From the NCBI RefSeq assembly GCF_029227915.1, contig NC_079878.1, forward strand, positions 18,974,001-19,038,000: a stretch of DNA of 64,000 bases, given 5' to 3'. The notes under the pieces are model-generated. The model saw only the letters and a list, made by a program, of their open reading frames with translations, had not been told where the DNA came from and searched no databases. The position numbers were made by a program, and so were the translations under genes. Shown here piece by piece: positions 14,401 to 23,617 of the stretch. Within the stretch, counting starts at the first letter, position 1, and every line of letters starts with the position of its first letter. This DNA comes from Hydractinia symbiolongicarpus. Its lineage: Eukaryota > Cnidaria > Hydrozoa > Anthoathecata > Hydractiniidae.

Positions 14401-15602
14401 AAATCTCTTCTAGCAGTCCCAATTTCCTTTTTGAGAAGTTTAATCTGAAATTCATGAACATTTCGGTCATCGAAACATCCATTGTTTGGTACTCGAAATT
14501 CAGAAATGAAGGAATTATTTCTGCTTTGATGCAATTCTCGAGAAAGTTTATTCTCATACTGTTCATTTCCAACTTTTGTAGCGATGAACGACATCGGATG
14601 TATATTTTCCAACAATCATTTCGTTGTAATTCCCATGTAAATAACGCAGACTACCCGACATCTTCTAGCCCGTATCAAAGAGCATAAATATACTGCCGTG
14701 GGACATCATTTCAAGACATGTAATGTGGAGCTATCAATCAATCATGCAGAAATAATGGCAAAATCGATTAAGTCGGAATATCATTTCATGACCCTGGAGG
14801 CACTTTTCATTCGGGAAATAAAGCCTAAAATAAACACAAAGGACGAGTTTATAAGCCATGAATTAGTAATAAAAGTTTAATTATGACTTATCCCTCATGG
14901 GAATTTAATCATTTAATACCTTTTAACTTGTGTATAGTGTATGTAGGTAGATGTTGATATGTGATGTGAATACTTTTTATTTAGCAGTTTTACTGTTTAT
15001 ATACTTTTACTTATAGCCTGATGATGAAGTAATACTTCGAAATATATTGCTAAAATAAACATATTACATTGTTGTCTTGTATACTATGTTAAAATAATGC
15101 AACCAAATTGATTAAGAGCCTATTTTTTGAAATAGTGGTAAAATTTTTAATTTTAAGTGTTGTGTTTCTTTTTTTTCCTTCGAATTCTGTGAAATAATTA
15201 AAAAATTTCAATGTCTTTTCAACATATATAAACATCTCCTGCCAAAAGTGCCTTAAACAAATTTTTAAATTAGGCGAGCATTCCAGGCATTCACTAAGTT
15301 AAAATGGTACTTTATCTTTGTTAGAGTGTAGAACTGAAGATACAGTGTCTCATGCATCAGGTTATTCCTGTATTTTTTTTAAAAATACACTGACACTGAG
15401 AGAAGTAGCTTTTGATTAAAAGAATGCTGTTTTAGCATAACATTTACTCAAAAAGAGAATAGAAGTTCTTAAATATAGAATAAAGCACAAAAATAAAGTC
15501 AAATCTCAATTGTTTCAGTCTAACCTCTTTCGTTTAGCCGTATGTATGATATCATCAATGGAAGCTTGTAAAGATCCCTCATCATCTTCTTGAATAGCTT
15601 CC
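2470..15602 (-). CDS. GTF2H2: General transcription factor IIH subunit 2 (TFIIH p44/SSL1), all but the first exon(s)
   Basis: Sixteen exons (minus, 5' to 3'): 15525-15602, 11912-11948, 11738-11827, 11424-11474, 11260-11314, 10936-11041, 10512-10602, 10323-10410, 10147-10223, 4998-5028, 4872-4917, 4117-4174, 3051-3096, 2876-2969, 2668-2707, 2470-2589. All junctions keep phase and give 368 codons and a stop; human p44 has 395 residues, so about 20 N-terminal residues are missing. Seen: von Willebrand-type fold start [35 protein letters not shown], and the C-terminal zinc-binding region with repeated CxxC pairs ([35 protein letters not shown]). Known role: core TFIIH subunit that regulates the XPD helicase in transcription initiation and nucleotide excision repair, in the nucleus. 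Exons are intact although introns hold a LINE, a Penelope-like element and several repeats. The first exon was not found upstream of 15602. Confidence 0.96.
3550..4090. repeat. Dispersed repeat family R, copy 1 (inside a GTF2H2 intron)
   Basis: Begins with CTAGTCGATAAAGC and a TGGAAAAATCCACTTAGGCAG core, then a block ending with a GATGTCATCAACCCGC-like stretch and a cacgcaggagatgacc segment. The same ordered blocks recur at 20421-20910 and 21494-21880. No coding capacity or clear termini; class unknown. Confidence 0.7.
5029..6452. other. GTF2H2 intron sequence, no gene
   Basis: AT-rich intron left of the LINE copy. It contains runs of TTTAATTAA-like low-complexity sequence (5630-5780), a CTAGCTAGCTAG stretch near 6065, and two copies of a short dispersed motif TTACCTGTACTAA at 6311 and 6442. 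The motif recurs at 8886, 9136 and 56450, marking an unnamed dispersed repeat. Confidence 0.5.
6453..8676 (+). mobile_element. RTE-like non-LTR retrotransposon copy 1 (5'-truncated, decayed)
   Basis: A 5'-truncated LINE read on the plus strand. In order: C-terminal part of an APE-type endonuclease (6469-6700), a basic linker, reverse transcriptase (7320-8200) with [22 protein letters not shown] (catalytic Asp), [10 protein letters not shown] and LLYADDLVL (catalytic YADD), then a PHD-like Cys/His module (CGVC...FCQTC...WVHK...CKRC, about 8195-8330) and the MYGSETWA tail. Damage: in-frame TAA at 7156-7158, a frame change near 7850, and an internal deletion after ETWA joining directly to the 3' end, which closes with a short GAT-trinucleotide tail near 8657-8672. 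It lies antisense in a GTF2H2 intron. The family name is inferred from protein similarity; an RTE-related clade is likeliest. Confidence 0.88.
8690..9187. repeat. Unclassified intronic repeat with internal duplication
   Basis: Contains two related blocks, GCTATGACGAGGTAACAACG near 8757 and GCTATGAAGAGGTAACAACG near 9062, and two copies of TTACCTGTACTAA (8886, 9136). No coding content seen. It probably belongs to the dispersed repeat flanking both LINE pieces. Confidence 0.5.
9188..9547 (-). mobile_element. RTE-like LINE internal fragment (copy 4)
   Basis: Minus-strand translation matches the region of copies 1 and 2 from the Cys/His module to the tail ([10 protein letters not shown]-like segment preceding GSETW). 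About 360 bp survive, with several indels. Neither natural end is present. Confidence 0.8.
9840..9990. repeat. CpG-rich short segment, probable MITE remnant
   Basis: A GC- and CpG-rich island in very AT-rich intron, with GCGTGCGATGAATCGCACGG and GTGCGCGTGCGATTGC. Similar GTGCGAT/ATCGCAC strings sit at both ends of the 60265-61259 MITE, so this may be a decayed relative. Confidence 0.4.
11073..11255. repeat. 29-bp tandem repeat, about six copies, in a GTF2H2 intron
   Basis: Unit is close to ACAACATTGGGAAGTCACGT followed by TAAAATTTC; copies differ by a few substitutions and one small insertion (near 11180). Units are directly adjacent with no spacers. The array lies between exons 11260-11314 and 10936-11041 and ends within five bases of the first. 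Confidence 0.9.
12104..12549. repeat. Left inverted terminal arm of the Penelope-like element
   Basis: Reverse complement of 14645-15087. It carries the 3' end of the element's coding region (minus strand 12314-12540), the last residues of the GIY-YIG domain and the 3' untranslated part. A single-base deletion, compared with the right arm, breaks the frame near 12513. Confidence 0.88.
12314..14615 (-). pseudogene. Penelope-like reverse transcriptase/GIY-YIG endonuclease, inactivated
   Basis: Minus-strand pieces in order: an N-terminal helical region (14615-14148); a region after an in-frame TAA at 14148-14150 (14144-13689); reverse transcriptase with [11 protein letters not shown] (motif A Asp, about 13460), [25 protein letters not shown] (YxDD, about 13190) and IPFLDMRI; then the endonuclease with [19 protein letters not shown], where LVY and YVG replace GIY and YIG. 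Frame changes fall near 13660, 13420, 12860 and 12513. The family uses the endonuclease in target-primed integration, often near telomeres. This copy cannot make a full protein as it stands. Confidence 0.9.
14645..15087. repeat. Right inverted terminal arm of the Penelope-like element
   Basis: Inverted copy of the left arm. On the plus strand it is open from about 14647 to 14880 for the C-terminal endonuclease segment ([15 protein letters not shown], then [16 protein letters not shown]), with no frame break, unlike the left arm. It ends just before the target duplication at 15091. Confidence 0.88.
15102..15524. other. GTF2H2 intron remainder, nothing recognised
   Basis: AT-rich intron between the Penelope-like element and exon 15525-15602. 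No open frame, repeat array or terminal repeat was seen. Confidence 0.5.
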
Positions 15603-15889
15603 CTAAAATATTATAAAATCTAAAATCATATCTCAAAACAGGTTATCTCAAATATTTCAATAGATTTAATCAGTTTGGCTAAATATTAAGAAGATCTTTT
15701 GATCAACATCTAAATAAAATTCTGGATTCGCTACATATTGAAAGAGAATTTTGTTCTTCTTTTTAAATGCTTATTGATTACACTTATTGATTACAAATTA
15801 AAATTCAATTTCCAGGCTATACAGGTAAACAAAACTTCTAAAAATGATAGAAATTCATAAGTATTTAGCCTAATCTGTAAAATACAAAA

Positions 15890-16316
15890 TTGTGAACCCA
15901 GCAACAATCTAACCTAACAATTTTTAAATTCATTTCATCATAAATTGTGAATCAAAAAATGCCATATTTGCGAATAACTTTGCGAAGAAAACAATAAAAT
16001 TGCGAATCAAATATTTTTAAGTGGCGATAGAAATGCTTTTATAGATCGCATTTTAAAAGTTTAAGAACGCAGAACGGTGATAGAAAAGCTTTTTTAGATT
16101 GCATTTTAAAAGTTTAAGAACAAAGAACGGCGATAGAAAGCTTTTTTAGATTGCATTTTAAAAGTTTAAGAACAAAGAAAGACAATAGAAAAGCCTTTTT
16201 AGATAGCATTTTAAAAGTTTAAGAACAAAGAATGGCAATAGAGAAGCTTTTTTAGATAGCATTATAAAAGTTTAAGAACAAAGTAAGGCGATACAAATGC
16301 TTTTTTAGATCGCATT
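15890..16316 (+). repeat. MITE-like repeat with a roughly 60-bp tandem core (copy 1)
   Basis: Five imperfect tandem units of about 60 bp (16020-16310), each with GGCGATAGAAA..GCTTTTTTAG and GCATTTTAAAAGTTTAAGAAC. The flank 15950-16020 (TTGCGAA/TTCGCA-rich) and the core match, in reverse, the intact 390-bp element at 55606-55995. The left end here is degraded (GTGAACCCAGCAAC in place of the terminal repeat). Confidence 0.8.
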
Positions 16317-16360
16317 CTACAATATTTACCCAACCTTTAAAGGTTGGGTAAATATTGTAG
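16317..16360. repeat. Perfect 44-bp palindrome
   Basis: The sequence reads CTACAATATTTACCCAACCT and then its exact reverse complement about a central TTAA, with no mismatch. It sits immediately after the tandem array at 16020-16310. It could be the terminal hairpin of a repeat or simply a palindromic insertion. Confidence 0.95.
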
Positions 16361-16604
16361 ATTTGGTCCTAAAACTGTAAATATGTGTACATATTTACTG
16401 TGTTAGTGGTTTTTATTCCACTGCAGCAGCCATTGGCAAGCTGGTAGGGCTGTTTACACTATAAATAACGGGTCATGCATGACTTTCCCCAACCCTTGGA
16501 CTCAGGTAACGAATAGTACTTTAAGTAAGTTGTTATTGTCAATCACCATATCATCAGCAGTTTGAGGCAGAATTACCAGAGAATTTACATACTTCTTATT
16601 GTAT

Positions 16605-17145
16605 TATCATCATCATCATCATTCTCGGCTTAACATCCGTTTTCCATATTAGCATGGGTTGGCCGGGGTATATTAATGACCCTCTTCCAATCTGATCTAG
16701 ACTGTGCTAGATCTAAACTCAACCTCCTCTATATCAAGTCTGTTCTTATAACCTCCTCCCAAGTCTTTCTCGGTCTGCCTCTGGGCTTTGCCACAGGAAC
16801 TATCAAGTCTCTACACTTTTTTACCCAATTATCCCCCTCCATTCTTTCCAATGCCCCAGCCAATTCAATCTTCTTATCTGGATAAATCTTTAATTCTACG
16901 GATACTTAGCCTGCTTCTTAGCTCATCTGAACTCGTTCTGTCTCTCAGACTGGCGTTACACATCCATCTAACCATTCTCATATCATTCCTTTTTAAACGG
17001 TCAAGATCTTCCTGTTTCACTGCCCATGTCTCACTACCGTACATCATAACACTTCTTACACAGGCCTCATACAACCTACCTTTTAACTCAATTGACAAGA
17101 CTCTGCTAGTCAACAAAGGAAGTAACTCTCTGAACTTTTTCCATA
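16605..17145 (-). mobile_element. RTE-like LINE, 3'-terminal fragment (copy 3)
   Basis: The 3' end is a short CAT-trinucleotide tract (ATG/GAT tail on the element strand) followed by the same TCTCGGCTTAACATCCG terminus as copies 1 and 2. The minus strand reads LIE-type tail motifs: [39 protein letters not shown] and SSDELRSRL. It is truncated at about 17145 by unrelated sequence. Confidence 0.88.
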
Positions 17146-17607
17146 CTTTTTTAAGATTTTCTTAATAAAATAGATAAACATACACCATGGAAAACTATAT
17201 ATTCTGAAAGAACTCTTGGAGCTTCGAATGAAAATATGAACTGAAAAGACATTAAAGAAATAGGAAAAAAATATTTCACATCTGAAAATTGATAAATATT
17301 GAAAAAAGTAAAAATGGTCAAACTTCATGGCACTGGGGCTTAAGGAACGACAATTTTTCACTTGAAAAAATCTATTTATTTTAAAACTTAATTAATTCAA
17401 CATCACAAAACTTGTTATGATTGGCAAATGAAAGCCCCAAAATGTTCAAAAATTCAATCAAATCAAAGTTAAAATTGCAGTTTAGGATTGCCAAGTTTTG
17501 TGATTTTACCACACTTCAAAACATTTTATTCTCTTAAATATGCTAATAAAACATAAGAAAAAGTAACAAGTGAACAACAGTAATTAACCAGTCATATACT
17601 AAGAAAT
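17146..17607. other. No gene recognised
   Basis: AT-rich sequence between the LINE fragment and the next coding relic. The minus-strand open frame 17110-17361 is Phe/Tyr/Ser-rich, without a recognised domain. Confidence 0.45.
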
Positions 17608-18012
17608 TTAACACGAAGTTTCCTTGGAAAGTTCTATGATATGCTTAATTTTGTCTTCTTTAAAAGAATAATGTCGTCCTGTGACAGTTATTGGTGGTTG
17701 AACATTAAACAACACATTGTGCAGTGGTACCCAACATATGTCATCAGGCTATGGCCAAAAGAATTGCATAGAAGGACCGTTTGGGTGCATGAACTTTACA
17801 CTTACATCATTATGTTCAAAAGAGACAAAGTTAACAACAGCAAAGTACCCCTTTTTCTGATAACGACATACATAAAATAAACCAGGTGCAATATCATCAA
17901 TGTGTCTAATGGTGTCAGAAGATCCAGATACACGACTCATTTTAATTTCACCTTGAACAGACAGAAATTGATGTTTTTTTCTAATTCCTTTAAAACCTTG
18001 GTGCATTTTCAA
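17608..18012 (-). pseudogene. Fragment of a repeat-associated cnidarian protein (unknown function)
   Basis: Minus strand codes for a globular-looking stretch with IAPGLFYVCRYQKKGYFAVV, VKFMHPNGPSMQFFWP, and, after one in-frame TAG near 17748, DDICWVPLHNVLF and TGRHYSF. I recall this HP-G-PS..WP..D.CWVP pattern from multicopy uncharacterised cnidarian proteins, but cannot name the family. It is isolated, without neighbouring exons, and most likely a mobile-element-borne fragment. Confidence 0.4.
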
Positions 18013-18777
18013 AATGGGACTTCAGAAAGATAGAATCTGCTTCAACTTGTTTTAAATCAACAAAAAATGTTGTAATTCTGATAATCTCTTTGGAAGCAAA
18101 TTTAAATAACTGCTAAATAAATAACTAAATTTTTGTAATTTTTATATATTTTTATATCTTTATACTGGGCTGCTGAGTCATCACTGAAGTAATAAACTTA
18201 TTCATATACAAATATCCATGAAATCATTAGCATAAAGGCTTTTTAAGAAAGAGAACACTGCTACTGTATCATGGATGAAAATTTTAAGGACATTTATTCT
18301 AGACCCTTATTGATATTGGCTGAAATGACCTTGTACTGATTCAATGACACAGGTGAAGTCCCTCAGGGTGCAACGATTAATGCATTTTTTAGCATGCAGC
18401 TTTCGTTTATGCAGAAATAATCTGCACTAATGATTATGTAGTGTGAAACTCACTGCAAGTAGGATTCAGGTATCTCAGAAACACGAAGTCCAAAATACAA
18501 ATTGAAACAAGCATATTTAAAATCAATTGCTTTTTTTTGTTTTCCAGAAATAATATTTTCATTATATCAGCAAAACAGATACTTGGTTTATTCTGCTGGT
18601 AGTTGATTCCCTTTTTATTTCAGTAGAAAGTGTTGGCAAAAAGTACTCCTATAAATACTGCCACTAGTTACTACCTATATGATTATTATATTATTATATC
18701 ATTATAATTTTAGAGATTTATTCTACCGGTAGTACGGACCTTTTTTTGGACATGGTGAACTTTGGCAAAATACTTGG
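18013..18777. other. No gene recognised
   Basis: AT-rich sequence without convincing open frames, terminal repeats or arrays. A short TTATTATATTATTATA run lies near 18682. Confidence 0.45.
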
Positions 18778-18868
18778 GGTTTCGGCGGACAACCGTTAAT
18801 TAAATTCGAAAAGTCGCCCGAACTCGCCCTTATATATGCGGCCGTTTACGGCTTATCGGCACCCTCTT
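18778..18868. repeat. Partial copy of the hAT-type MITE (terminal 90 bp)
   Basis: Starts about TTTCGGCGGACAACCG and ends GCTTATCGGCACCCTCTT. It is the reverse complement of the left terminal 90 bp of the element at 19101-19589. No second end is present, so it is a truncated copy. Confidence 0.8.
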
Positions 18869-18894
18869 GCAAAATATCCACGTTCAAATTAAAG

Positions 18895-19100
18895 ATAGAT
18901 TAGTAGTTATAGCTCTCATACTCTGTGAGGGAGACCGGGGTTCGATTCCCCTTGATGGCGATTCAAAATGGGCAAGTGAATGTTATCATAGCCCCGGGTT
19001 AACCCAAGCCAAGTGAGGAAAATTGGGGAGATGGCGCAATGTGTGGGATGTTGCCAGGAGTTGTCTAGCAGAGCACGGGCCCTAATTGGGTCTCTGTAGC
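18895..19100 (+). mobile_element. tRNA-derived SINE, 5' half
   Basis: Contains an exact RNA polymerase III B-box, GGTTCGATTCC, at about 18940, followed by a body with CCCCGGGTTAACCCAAGCC and TGGCGCAATGTGTGGGATGT. The copy is cut at TCTGTAGC (19093-19100) and continues at 19590. The A-box region is weak. Confidence 0.75.
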
Positions 19101-19589
19101 AAGAGGGTGCCGATAAGCCGCAAACGCCCACATATATAAGGGCGAGTTCGGGCGACTTTTAGAATTAAATTGACAGTTGTCCGCCGAAACCGACGGCACT
19201 TTCCTGAACACGCCCGAACTCGCCCTGAACATTCCCGAAATGCAACACCTTGTAACATAAACATGGCGGACAACATTGAAAGAATGCGCTTGAAGAGAAA
19301 GGAGGTAATAAAGTTTATGTATAAGTTATTTATCAAGTAAATCTTATCAAAAACCACAAAAAAACAGTTCTTTTAAGAACTTAGCTACCATATAGTTAGT
19401 TCATTTTAATGTTTATACTTTTTTAAATAATTTTTCGAGAGTCATTTATGGTGAATCTTTTCTTTTTCGGGCATTGTTCGGGACTATGCGGGTTTTTTCG
19501 GGAAAATACCTGAATTTTTTTTAAAAAGCCGAACTCGCCCGAAAACGCCCGCACCTTTTACGGCGTATGCGGCTTATCGGCACCCTCGT
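19101..19589. mobile_element. hAT-type MITE, 489 bp, inserted into a SINE
   Basis: Terminal inverted repeats AAGAGGGTGCCGATAAGCCG (left) and the reverse complement of a right end that reads ACGAGGGTGCCGATAAGCCG, differing at one base. It is flanked by identical 8-bp direct repeats TCTGTAGC at 19093-19100 and 19590-19597; eight-base duplications are characteristic of hAT transposases. No open frame of note, so it is non-autonomous. Confidence 0.88.
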
Positions 19590-19733
19590 TCTGTAGCTCA
19601 AAATGAGCATTAAATATCCTAGGACTCTCCATCTAAGCCATGGCCCCTCCTGGAAATAATAGACAATGTATATCCCTCGATACTTGTGAGGCTACCCATT
19701 GTAAAATATGCACATCTATCTATCTATCAAGGG
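19590..19733 (+). mobile_element. tRNA-derived SINE, 3' half
   Basis: Resumes after the MITE with TCTGTAGCTCAAAATGAGC and ends in a short (ATCT)n tail near 19712-19730 (CATCTATCTATCTATC). With 18895-19100 it forms one SINE of roughly 340 bp. Confidence 0.72.
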
Positions 19734-20420
19734 GCATGCAAAAATTCTTTTTGGGCCACGTTAGCGGGATATCACCACTAAGATTCGGACCCCCTCCCCC
19801 CTTCTTTTTGCGGATTTCTGTCCGTGAAATATACACATTCGGATAAATCTTGGAAGGCTCAGGGGCGTGTTTTGTAGATAAAAGTGATTGGAATATGAAA
19901 AGAGGAACTTTGATCACAAAATATTTTACGCTATTATTTGACATTAATATTTGACAGATGGAACCTCTTCTGACTATCACAATGACACTAGCTAGCTAGC
20001 TAAGCCTTTTTTGTGAACACCCAAAACATTTTCATTATTTTCTTTTTTTCCTCGCGATTGCCAAGATAATAACCTATACATTACATTTTTAATCATCAAT
20101 GTATAACCTATTATACATTGATGATTAAAAAATCATTTTCGTAAATTAGCTAAGCTTACCAAGTCTTTTCATATTCGTTTAACCACCGAAAGCCACCGTC
20201 TTCGATCCCCGCCATCTTTCAAGTTTTTAGACAGCAGAAAATAGTTTTTATTTTTCGGATTGTACTTACAAATCGGATTTAATAACTAAATGTTTTTATA
20301 AATGAGCAATGCCCCGGGCGTTTAATGGGGCGCTTTACTAAAACATGACGTAAGAAAAGTTGCACATCCACTTTGTCTGTATCATACACACGCGGTCACA
20401 CTCATGGTATTATTATGAGA
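19734..20420. other. No gene recognised
   Basis: Mixed sequence with a CTAGCTAGCTAGC run (19988-20001) and an inverted pair around TATACATTGATGATTAAAAA (20093-20130). No supported coding region. Confidence 0.45.
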
Positions 20421-20910
20421 CTAGTCGATAAGGCCCGTGGGAGAAACCACTTAGGCAGAAGGCCAATGCAAAAATTTGTTGTTTTTAGGTTTTTTGCTGA
20501 CGTTAGCAGTGCAGATCCAAAAAAAAACTGGCGAAATATAATTTAGTCGTTGCCTGTAATATGTAGAGGTTGAAACGCTGATGAAATAATGTATAGGTTC
20601 ATATGTTTTTTAGAAAATTATATACCTGTTACCTTCATCGTATAGATCTTGAAAAGCGGATCAAGAAAATGTATAGGATCATGTATCTTTGACAAACGGT
20701 TGCAGAGATATTGTGGTTTAAAGGTTTTTTGATGACGTCATTAATCCGTCCATTCCAAAACGGATTCGGGGATCCATGTTTGGGAAACTTACCCAAATTG
20801 GTTCTCAGGTGGTCCCTAGTTACCCACGCGGTGAAAAATCATTGACGTCACCACCTCGTTTTCAAATTATTTGGCCTCAAAGTTATAAGTGCACCGTAAT
20901 GGCTTCATTA
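20421..20910. repeat. Dispersed repeat family R, copy 2
   Basis: Starts ACTAGTCGATAAGGCCCGTG. Further blocks: TGACGTCATTAATCCGTCC, GGAAACTTACCCAAATTGGT, and TTACCCACGCGGTGAAAAAT, with GGCCTCAAAGTTATAAGTGC at the end. It is followed about 120 bp on by the CAGA array. Confidence 0.75.
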
Positions 20911-21037
20911 ATTTAATATACTTTTTTTTCACGTTAATATTATTTTAACGTTAAAGTTTGGTAACTTACAGAACAATTTTATGGGCGATGTTTTACAGAC
21001 TTTATCAAAGAAGAATATGATCCACTTTGCAAAAATC

Positions 21038-21472
<435 letters not shown>

Positions 21473-21493
21473 AAAGCTCCGTATTATAAGAGA

Positions 21494-21880
21494 AACTAGT
21501 CAATAAAGCCCATAAAATATCCACTTGGGTGAAAAAGAAATGATAAAGATCCGTCATTTGAATTTTGTTCACGTTAACAATGACCCGATGATGCAAAAAG
21601 AAAGTCTTTTCGCAATTTATTTTAGCCATTCCTGTATTGCGTGAGCTTGAATCGCTAATCAAAATATAATCGCGCGGTTTTGATCAGCGGTTAAGGAGAT
21701 ATTACGGAATTTCATACCGCGCAAAGTTTAAAAATATGACGTCAGTAAACCGTCCAATCCGAAACCCGGCTTACCCAATTTGGTCTTCGGTTGTCCTTCC
21801 CACGCGTTGAAAAATAACTGACGTTATCACGCTGTTTCCAAAGTATTTGGCTTCAAAGTTATATATACACTGTAATTACT
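21494..21880. repeat. Dispersed repeat family R, copy 3
   Basis: Starts ACTAGTCAATAAAGCCCATA. Further blocks TGACGTCAGTAAACCGTCC, CCCGGCTTACCCAATTTGGT, CCCACGCGTTGAAAAATAAC, TTTGGCTTCAAAGTTATATA match copy 2 in order. Together with copy 2 it brackets the CAGA array. Confidence 0.75.
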
Positions 21881-22249
21881 TCATTACTTTTTATAGGCTT
21901 GTTCAAATTAAATCCAACAAGGCACACTATAGTACGCCACAAAAGGAACAAAATAGCAGCAATAATGTTTTGCTTAGGTCAGCACATTTTCTATGATGTC
22001 ATCAAAAGCTTGAAATTAACCACTATCTGCTTAAAGTTTGATTACTTTAGTTCTAGGGCAAATTTTTACATTCTGTTTGAATTTTCTGAAAGCCAAATAG
22101 AAGTTACCAAACATATTTTCCGGTCTTTACATAGTTCGCATAAAAAGTTGCAAAAAATTGCCCAAAAATCCGGTGGATGTTGCAACAAAAGTTAGAATTC
22201 AACTTGATGCTAAACATGTTTTGTGATAACAAACGGAAGCCCGAGAATT

Positions 22250-22940
22250 CTATAATGATTCCAGGAATTCATGAACTGTTCAATAGCATCCGCGCTTACA
22301 TATCACGAATCCAAGACAAATAGTATGAAAATATAGGATCACCTAAATCGTAATCAAAATTTTTAACGATGAACGTGAGCGCTCTTTTCAGTAGGTAGTT
22401 GACACGTGAATTTACTTCTGGCCACAAACGTTTCGCCACGTAGTTAGCTGTGGAGGCAGTTTGCCGGGATGGTTCTCGTCGGGTATCATAGCGGTAAGGT
22501 GACAATACATTTAACAAAAATTAAGCAATGCAAATTCTTTACCATAATAATCATTCGGATCTGATCCCAGAACCCATACTTCGACACGGCTGGAATATAG
22601 ACATACTTCTAAATCAATATGGGATTTTTCATTGGGATACTGAAAAAACTTGCTGCTAATTTTGAGCATCCGTCAATGTAGGTGAAATGAGTCAAAGCAA
22701 ACTGTTGAGCTTTTTTTCACTTTGGTCGAGGTGCGCCTTGTACCCTAAATATGGTGCGCAATATGGCAAAGGTTTTGTTCTGGTAGCACGTGGTGCTACC
22801 AGCGAAAAAGCCGCTGACACACTTCGTTGACTCACAATTGCTATGCAACTCCAAACATTGCTCGAATACTACCTTGCATCATTTTACGGCCATACGTGTG
22901 TGATACCATCTGATATGGACCAAGAATCAACTTCTTGATT
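22250..22940 (-). pseudogene. Decayed DDE integrase-core gene (cnidarian multicopy family)
   Basis: Minus-strand fragments in several frames: YGRKMMQGSIRAMFGV, GYKAHLDQSEK, FTYIDGCSKLAASFF, KYGFWDQIR, and LWPEVNSRVNYLLKRAL followed by FMNSWNHYRILG. The pattern (IDG near the start of an RNase H fold, D near the GFWDQIR strand, WPEVN..VNYP-like helix) agrees with uncharacterised integrase-core proteins that are common in cnidarians. At least four frame changes or stops make it non-functional. The family was recognised from memory, not by search. Confidence 0.5.
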
Positions 22941-23617
22941 ATTGGCGAGCATTGTGTTTTACAAACTCGTTGCATAGCATGATTCGATGTCTCGTCCCGT
23001 TCTTCGTAAATTATTGAATCGACAAACTCGTTTCCAGCACTTTTTAGGTTTTTACCAATGAAAAACCCTTTGCTCGAATCAAGTTAATTGTTGTTTGGTC
23101 TATTTCTGATTTTTAACTTTGCATATTTTTTAAGGAAAAGTTAAAAAAAAACGGAAATGTTTAAAAAAATACCCGAAAAGTTGAAAAAAATTCTTGAAAA
23201 TTGTAATAAAAAAAGTGTTTTTTTGGCGATTTAGTTTGGTGTTAATCATTTAAGATTAATTTTCATATGTAGTTACTAAAATTATTTCCAAAATGCCACT
23301 ATCTTCGTTCTCACAATTTTCCTCGCATTTGTGACTCCAATTTTCTTGACATACTCTTGTTTCCCAAAACTTTGTCCTCTCACGTACTCCATTTTACTCA
23401 TTATCATTTTACCTCTTCATACTCCTTTTCCGTTTTTTTCTAGTCCCATTCTTTATCATTCTTTTCCATTCACATTTTTTATATTTTTCCACCTCCCCAA
23501 CTTTTTCTTGTACTTCCTTACCCTTTCCGCCACCTCTCCATACCATATCTCACTCCATTCTATGATTATCTGCTCTAATATCACCTTCCTCGCAATTCTA
23601 CTACGTTCTGAATTTAA
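22941..23617. other. No gene recognised
   Basis: Pyrimidine-rich on the plus strand from 23330 to 23560 (many TTTTCC, CACTCC runs). The open frames there (23331-23672 plus, 23456-23686 minus) have no recognised domain and reflect composition. Confidence 0.45.

Larger units (their letters stand above)
12087..15090 (-). mobile_element. Penelope-like retroelement with inverted terminal arms
   Basis: A 3.0-kb element in the GTF2H2 intron between exons 15525-15602 and 11912-11948. It codes on the minus strand for a reverse transcriptase with a C-terminal GIY-YIG endonuclease, the Penelope-like domain order. A roughly 445-bp terminal segment is present twice in inverted orientation (12104-12549 and 14645-15087), as is known for Penelope-like elements. 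Flanking direct repeats AAAATAATGCA at 12076-12086 and 15091-15101 fit an 11-bp target-site duplication. The left end has about 16 extra bases before the inverted arm. Confidence 0.9.

Noticed and set aside
19640-19980. Open frames on both strands with Pro/Gly runs
   Set aside because: They overlap the SINE 3' end and a CCCCCTCCCCCC run; no coding support.
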